Positions 60,608 through 64,000 of a DNA stretch of 64,000 nt are shown piece by piece. Numbering within the stretch: the stretch's first letter is position 1; each line of letters begins with the position of its first letter. The position numbers and the translations under genes were made by a program. The DNA is from Pseudomonas parakoreensis (GTDB taxonomy: Bacteria > Pseudomonadota > Gammaproteobacteria > Pseudomonadales > Pseudomonadaceae): assembly GCF_021602155.1 (NCBI RefSeq), contig NZ_BQHY01000002.1:458917-522916 (forward strand), read 5' to 3'. The notes beneath the pieces were generated by a model. That model worked only from the letters and a program-made list of their open reading frames with translations, was not told the origin of the DNA and ran no database searches.

Positions 60608-62581
60608 ATGATTGTCGGATTATTCATAAGAAACTTCAAAATCTATCAAAATATAAACTACATCCCTCTATCTAAAGGCAAATTATTTAGCGCGATAGTA
60701 GGAGAAAATGGTGCTGGAAAAAGCTCTATCCTGGAAGCATTGAACTCATACTTCAATAACTTTGATTGGAATTGCAATCACATTGTTGTGACTAGCGGCT
60801 TTGATACAAGAGAGCCTTTCATATGCCCAGTATTTCTTTTTGAAAAAAATCGTCTACCCAATACCTTTAAACACGAATCCGCCTTAGACGTTGCTAGCTC
60901 TTTTGTCTGGGGAGCAACCAACCAATCATTCAACTCAGCTAATAGAAAGATTGCCACTCAATTTTGTGAACATCGCGATCTACTTATCGAAGAAGGCTAC
61001 AGTGCCGAGACTCACTACCTTTTCCCTATGGGGCTTCTGAAGCATGGTGTAAACACGCCCACTGAATGTTATTTTTCGATTTTTGAGACACATGAGGATG
61101 AGATAGGCGTAAAATTTATCGACATGATTGGCAAGAGCGAGGCAGAGGCACTTCTACAGCTAGTCCAAGATACTTATAGCTATGTATATTTGCCATCGGA
61201 AATTGATTTTCAGTCTTATACAAAAATTGAAGGACGAACAATACAGGCTCTGCTGGGGCGAAAGCTTGACAGTATCGTTCGAGCTTTTATAAGCTCTAAA
61301 ACAATAACGGATATTAATCGTGACTTAACATCTTTTCTTAATGAAATAGCTTCGGTATTAGAAGGGTACGAGTACAAAAAACCATCAAAAAAACAAACAT
61401 TATTCAATCACTCCCATTTTACAGAAAAGGTGATTGAAGCTTTTTTTGACTCGAAAGTCTTGACAAAAATTGACGGAGACAATTCCACACCAGTCAACAA
61501 CTTAAGCTCTGGTGAAAAGCGAAAAGCCCTTATCGATGTTGCACGAGGATTTCTGTTAAGAGCTGAACAGGGTGGGCCCCAGCAAGTCGTTCTAGCCATA
61601 GACGAACCGGAGCTTTCACTTCATGTCTCTGCTTGCTTTGAACAATTTGAAAAACTTAAAGAAATATCGGAAGCAAAGGTTCAAACAATTATCACCACGC
61701 ACTGGTATGGCTTTATGCCAATAGTATCGAATGGGGTAGCTGTATATATATCCAAGATAGAGCAAACACGAGCAGTTCCGCTAATTGACTTAAGATGCTT
61801 TCGTGACGATATCAAGCAACTTAAAGAAAAAACCCGCGGGGTGTTGCCAGCAAATATCGAGCTAAAGGGCATGAATGATTTAGTGCAATCAATTATTGCA
61901 TCTATTACAGGAGCAGATTACAAATGGGTCGTTTGTGAGGGCTCATCTGATAAAATTTATTTAGAGCATTATTTTTCTGGCGATTCAAAGCGTCCGTTCA
62001 TATTACCGGTTGGAGCTGCAAAAAATGTCAAAAAAATCTTCGCGTATATTGTGATGGCACTAGACTCTGACAGGGACGACATTGAAGGCAGAGTTTTGTT
62101 TTTGCTTGATACTGATAAGAGCTTTGAGAAATTTGATGGCTCGGACGGCATTGATAACTTACGCATACGGCGCCTATTAAATTCCTCCTCGGAAATGAGA
62201 ACCACTTTGGTACATACGACCAACTCAGTGTTTTTTCCTCCCACAGAGATTGAGGATTCATTAGATGCTGAGGCGTTTTTGAGCACGTTGGCTCTTTTTG
62301 AAGCGGACGAGGCATATCAAGAAATTTTTGGAGAGCTTTCAGAAACGCTGACGGTTACTGACGTCGACCTTCCCTCTGGTCTAGCTTTGAACCTCAGAAG
62401 CTCCGACAAATTGGTTTTAGAAAAACTTTTTGACATGGAAGGTTTTAAAATAAAGTTTGCATTAGCGTACACAGAGAACTCTGACCCAAGTAGGTGCCCC
62501 GATTGGATAACTGAAATAAAGCAATTTCTGTATCCTCCAAAACCGAGACTTAAACGAATCAGAGCTGATAGAGCAGGTTGA
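60608..62581 (+). CDS. AAA ATPase with OLD/TOPRIM-like C-terminal half
   Basis: A 657-residue protein in an AT-rich region. The N-terminal half is a RecF/SMC-like ABC ATPase: MIVGLFIRNFKIYQNINYIPL, Walker A GENGAGKS (32-39), signature LSSGEKRK near 299, Walker B VVLAIDEPELSLH near 327-339, and a switch histidine in TIITTHW. The C-terminal half has a TOPRIM-like pattern: WVVCEGSSDKIYLEHYF near 440 (metal Glu) and VLFLLDTDKS near 500 (DxD). This layout is found in OLD-family nucleases, in Gabija GajA, in ATPase-TOPRIM effectors of some retrons, and as separate parts in PARIS. It is convergent with the reverse transcriptase gene, 116 bases apart. Role in phage defence is inferred. Confidence 0.82.
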   Translation: MIVGLFIRNFKIYQNINYIPLSKGKLFSAIVGENGAGKSSILEALNSYFNNFDWNCNHIVVTSGFDTREPFICPVFLFEKNRLPNTFKHESALDVASSFVWGATNQSFNSANRKIATQFCEHRDLLIEEGYSAETHYLFPMGLLKHGVNTPTECYFSIFETHEDEIGVKFIDMIGKSEAEALLQLVQDTYSYVYLPSEIDFQSYTKIEGRTIQALLGRKLDSIVRAFISSKTITDINRDLTSFLNEIASVLEGYEYKKPSKKQTLFNHSHFTEKVIEAFFDSKVLTKIDGDNSTPVNNLSSGEKRKALIDVARGFLLRAEQGGPQQVVLAIDEPELSLHVSACFEQFEKLKEISEAKVQTIITTHWYGFMPIVSNGVAVYISKIEQTRAVPLIDLRCFRDDIKQLKEKTRGVLPANIELKGMNDLVQSIIASITGADYKWVVCEGSSDKIYLEHYFSGDSKRPFILPVGAAKNVKKIFAYIVMALDSDRDDIEGRVLFLLDTDKSFEKFDGSDGIDNLRIRRLLNSSSEMRTTLVHTTNSVFFPPTEIEDSLDAEAFLSTLALFEADEAYQEIFGELSETLTVTDVDLPSGLALNLRSSDKLVLEKLFDMEGFKIKFALAYTENSDPSRCPDWITEIKQFLYPPKPRLKRIRADRAG

Positions 62582-62697
62582 TTTTTTAGATGCAATTACT
62601 TTAGAAGCGTTAGCGAGCACAAATGCGATTAATACCAGACACACATACTCGCACATTCCGAGGCGCACCCCACATTCTTAAATAATAGACAATATGC

Positions 62698-63465
62698 TTA
62701 CAGCAACATTAATGCTTGAACAGGACTTACCGAGTTAACATACCCCCATATCCCCGTTTTTTGCTTCTCGCTTAACGCCTCTTTGTAGTTAAATAAAAGC
62801 TCATTGAATCGCCAGTCAACTATACTCATAAAGCCTTGTCTCAGCTCTATATTAAATACAGTTATACTATCGCACGGACCTTGCGATTTTTCTTGATTCA
62901 ATAAAAACCCGGACCGTTCTGCGCTTTTTTGGATCATTAACAGAGCAGCTTCCGCCTTTTCCAAGCATTGTGTTGAAACAATAATATCGTCAACATAAAC
63001 ACTTACTCTCACGCCCTCACTCTTATTGAGTGAGTCAATCGTTTTACCAAGAGAGCTTTTTCTCAAGCATAGAGACGCTATAATTGTCGACTGAACAAAA
63101 CCAAATGGCAACGCGAAAATCTGACCTGCGACTAGCGGAATAGAAACCGTTGACTCCATGGCGATAGCTCTAGATTTTTCGTATCCGAAATACGGTTTTA
63201 GCTCCCGAGTTATTCGACTTCTATTTATGCTATTAAAGAATTTCTTGATATCCACACAAACAAAATATTTCCCGCCCAAGTGACACTTTACAGCCTCGAC
63301 ATGCCCACCATTTTTCAAGTGATAGTAATTTGAAGGCGGGAACCATTTTAACTCAATGAGCTTCTTGAAAAACGCCCCCTCTTTTAGAGTTTCTAAAGTT
63401 GGAACATACACCCAAGTGCTAGATTTTAGTCGAAATCTACTGAGCCATTTATGAGAATTCTGCAT
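62698..63465 (-). CDS. Compact reverse transcriptase of unassigned group
   Basis: A 255-residue RNA-directed DNA polymerase. Motif A is FVCVDIKKFFNSI (Asp near 70), motif B LPFGFVQSTIIASLCL near 118-130 (with FGFVQS instead of the usual QGxxxS), motif C VSVYVDDIIVS with catalytic YVDD near 155-158, followed by LNQEKSQ (motif D/E region). All three catalytic aspartates are present. There is no maturase X domain or endonuclease, so it is not a group II intron; the retron hallmarks NAxxH and VTG are not seen, which points to an unknown-group (UG) or Abi-like reverse transcriptase, many of which defend against phages. Its start lies inside the 3' end of a 53-codon gene. AT-rich codons unlike the neighbours suggest transfer. 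Confidence 0.85.
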   Translation of the reverse strand: MQNSHKWLSRFRLKSSTWVYVPTLETLKEGAFFKKLIELKWFPPSNYYHLKNGGHVEAVKCHLGGKYFVCVDIKKFFNSINRSRITRELKPYFGYEKSRAIAMESTVSIPLVAGQIFALPFGFVQSTIIASLCLRKSSLGKTIDSLNKSEGVRVSVYVDDIIVSTQCLEKAEAALLMIQKSAERSGFLLNQEKSQGPCDSITVFNIELRQGFMSIVDWRFNELLFNYKEALSEKQKTGIWGYVNSVSPVQALMLL

Positions 63466-63610
63466 CAGACATAGACTCGAAATAGTTAAAAGCCACGCTC
63501 AAGAGCGGAAGAGCTGCATCCACGAACTTCAAAATGACCGTAGCCAAAGTGAAGATCTTGGTAGCAAACTCAATACGCTTCTGAGCTTGGCTGTAATCAA
63601 ATTTCTTCAT
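63449..63610 (-). CDS. 53-residue hydrophobic peptide upstream of and overlapping the reverse transcriptase
   Basis: A short gene not detectable by length alone: ATG at 63610 with GAGG nine bases upstream, stop TAA 17 bases inside the reverse transcriptase gene, so the two are translationally coupled. It begins MKKFDYSQAQKRIEFATKIF, continues LATVILKFVDAALPLLSVAF and ends NYFESMSDAEFS. The middle, about 25 residues, is hydrophobic and could span or dent a membrane; the start is basic and the end acidic. It does not match a family I know. By position it may be a toxin, membrane effector or leader of the RT system. Confidence 0.6.
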   Translation of the reverse strand: MKKFDYSQAQKRIEFATKIFTLATVILKFVDAALPLLSVAFNYFESMSDAEFS

Positions 63611-64000
63611 GATTACGTACCTCATCTAAATTCCTGGCTGACCGAGCGCTAAGCGCATGGCTTTACAACCAACGAGGAGACCGATGAGACAAAACGAGTC
63701 ATATCGGATAACCCAGAGATCACATAGTGACGCGATGAGGGACACGCTGCGTGGCAGCCTGTCGCCAGGAAGATTGGATCCTAACATCTCGCATTGAAAG
63801 GCCGCAACGTCGTAACGTTCAGGCCCATAGAACTGAGAGTTGTTGGCGGTTTTCGGGTATTTCAAACGAATCCTGCGAGTCGAAGGCAGTTACAAACACG
63901 CCTTGCTTTTCCGTTCTGGCTTCCGACTAAAGGGCAAAATAGCGAACTTCAACCCAGCAAATCACGGCCTGACCAACCTAGGCATCTCCACCCCCTCCCC
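63611..64000. other. Gene-free region upstream of the peptide/RT pair, with a hairpin
   Basis: No convincing gene in the last 390 bases. A 79-codon frame on the minus strand (63626-63865) starts with TTG and has no ribosome-binding site. A stem of 9 pairs out of 10 with a 3-base loop, GACACGCTGC-GTG-GCAGCCTGTC, lies at 63741-63763; together with the RT nearby it marks a place to look for a template RNA. GC content is higher than in the genes next to it, so the island border may lie here. Confidence 0.45.

Noticed and set aside
62698-63465. Group II intron maturase
   Set aside because: No X domain, no HNH endonuclease, and no intron domain V-like hairpin at a plausible distance.
62698-63610. 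Classical retron
   Set aside because: No NAxxH or VTG motif, no recognisable msr/msd with inverted a1/a2 ends, and the ATPase is convergent rather than in the RT operon. Kept only as a distant possibility.
63626-63865. 79-codon minus-strand frame upstream of the peptide gene
   Set aside because: TTG start, no ribosome-binding site; overlaps the hairpin region; no recognised family.
63640-64000. tRNA or tmRNA attachment site at the right island border
   Set aside because: No cloverleaf or CCA-type 3' end and no direct repeat of the left border were found.

Overview
The window looks like the chromosome of a Pseudomonas of the P. fluorescens group. Evidence: high GC, a lexA-imuA-imuB-dnaE2 mutagenesis cassette, a lipoprotein-secretin (Hxc-like) type II secretion cluster, and very many short inverted repeats of the fluorescent-pseudomonad REP type between genes. 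No rRNA, tRNA, insertion sequence or CRISPR array was found.

Layout. 1-8560: a partial sensor kinase overlapping a REC-PAS-kinase-REC hybrid, a 131-bp tandem array built of REP hairpins, a class II UvrA-like ATPase, and a second hybrid kinase. 8696-11371: a GntR regulator and an envelope trio (CsgG-like, DUF4810 and GNA1162-like lipoproteins). 11618-17349: the SOS mutagenesis operon, with a LexA palindrome overlapping its own first ribosome-binding site and start codon. 17557-23056: LysR regulator divergent from an exported amidohydrolase, then a TorF-type porin and an EptA-type phosphoethanolamine transferase. 23182-30591: a co-directional block on the minus strand: GntR/UTRA regulator, AprA-like flavoprotein, AprB-like ferredoxin, a solute-binding ABC transporter, a HEAT-repeat protein and a DUF971 protein, mostly joined by start/stop overlaps. 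30760-34980: Gfo/Idh oxidoreductase with DyP peroxidase, an AraC regulator and an outer-membrane channel-like protein. 35252-48258: a toxin-antitoxin pair and a 12.5-kb TpsA-type adhesin gene without a visible TpsB partner. 48462-59369: a DING/PstS-like exported protein and type II secretion genes F, E, D, M, L, K, G and I. C, H and J are not visible.

59579-64000 is different. A DUF6124-type small gene has a highly structured leader that resembles the phage C4 antisense-RNA arrangement. It is followed by an obviously AT-rich island: a large AAA ATPase with an OLD/TOPRIM-like C-terminal half, convergent with a compact reverse transcriptase (YVDD motif) that is preceded by, and overlaps, a 53-residue hydrophobic peptide gene. 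This ATPase/RT/peptide module is the best candidate for an undescribed (probably anti-phage) system. Its assignment is inference from motifs and context only.

Gene starts were moved from the longest open frame wherever a Shine-Dalgarno sequence, a signal peptide or a start/stop overlap argued for it; each case is stated.
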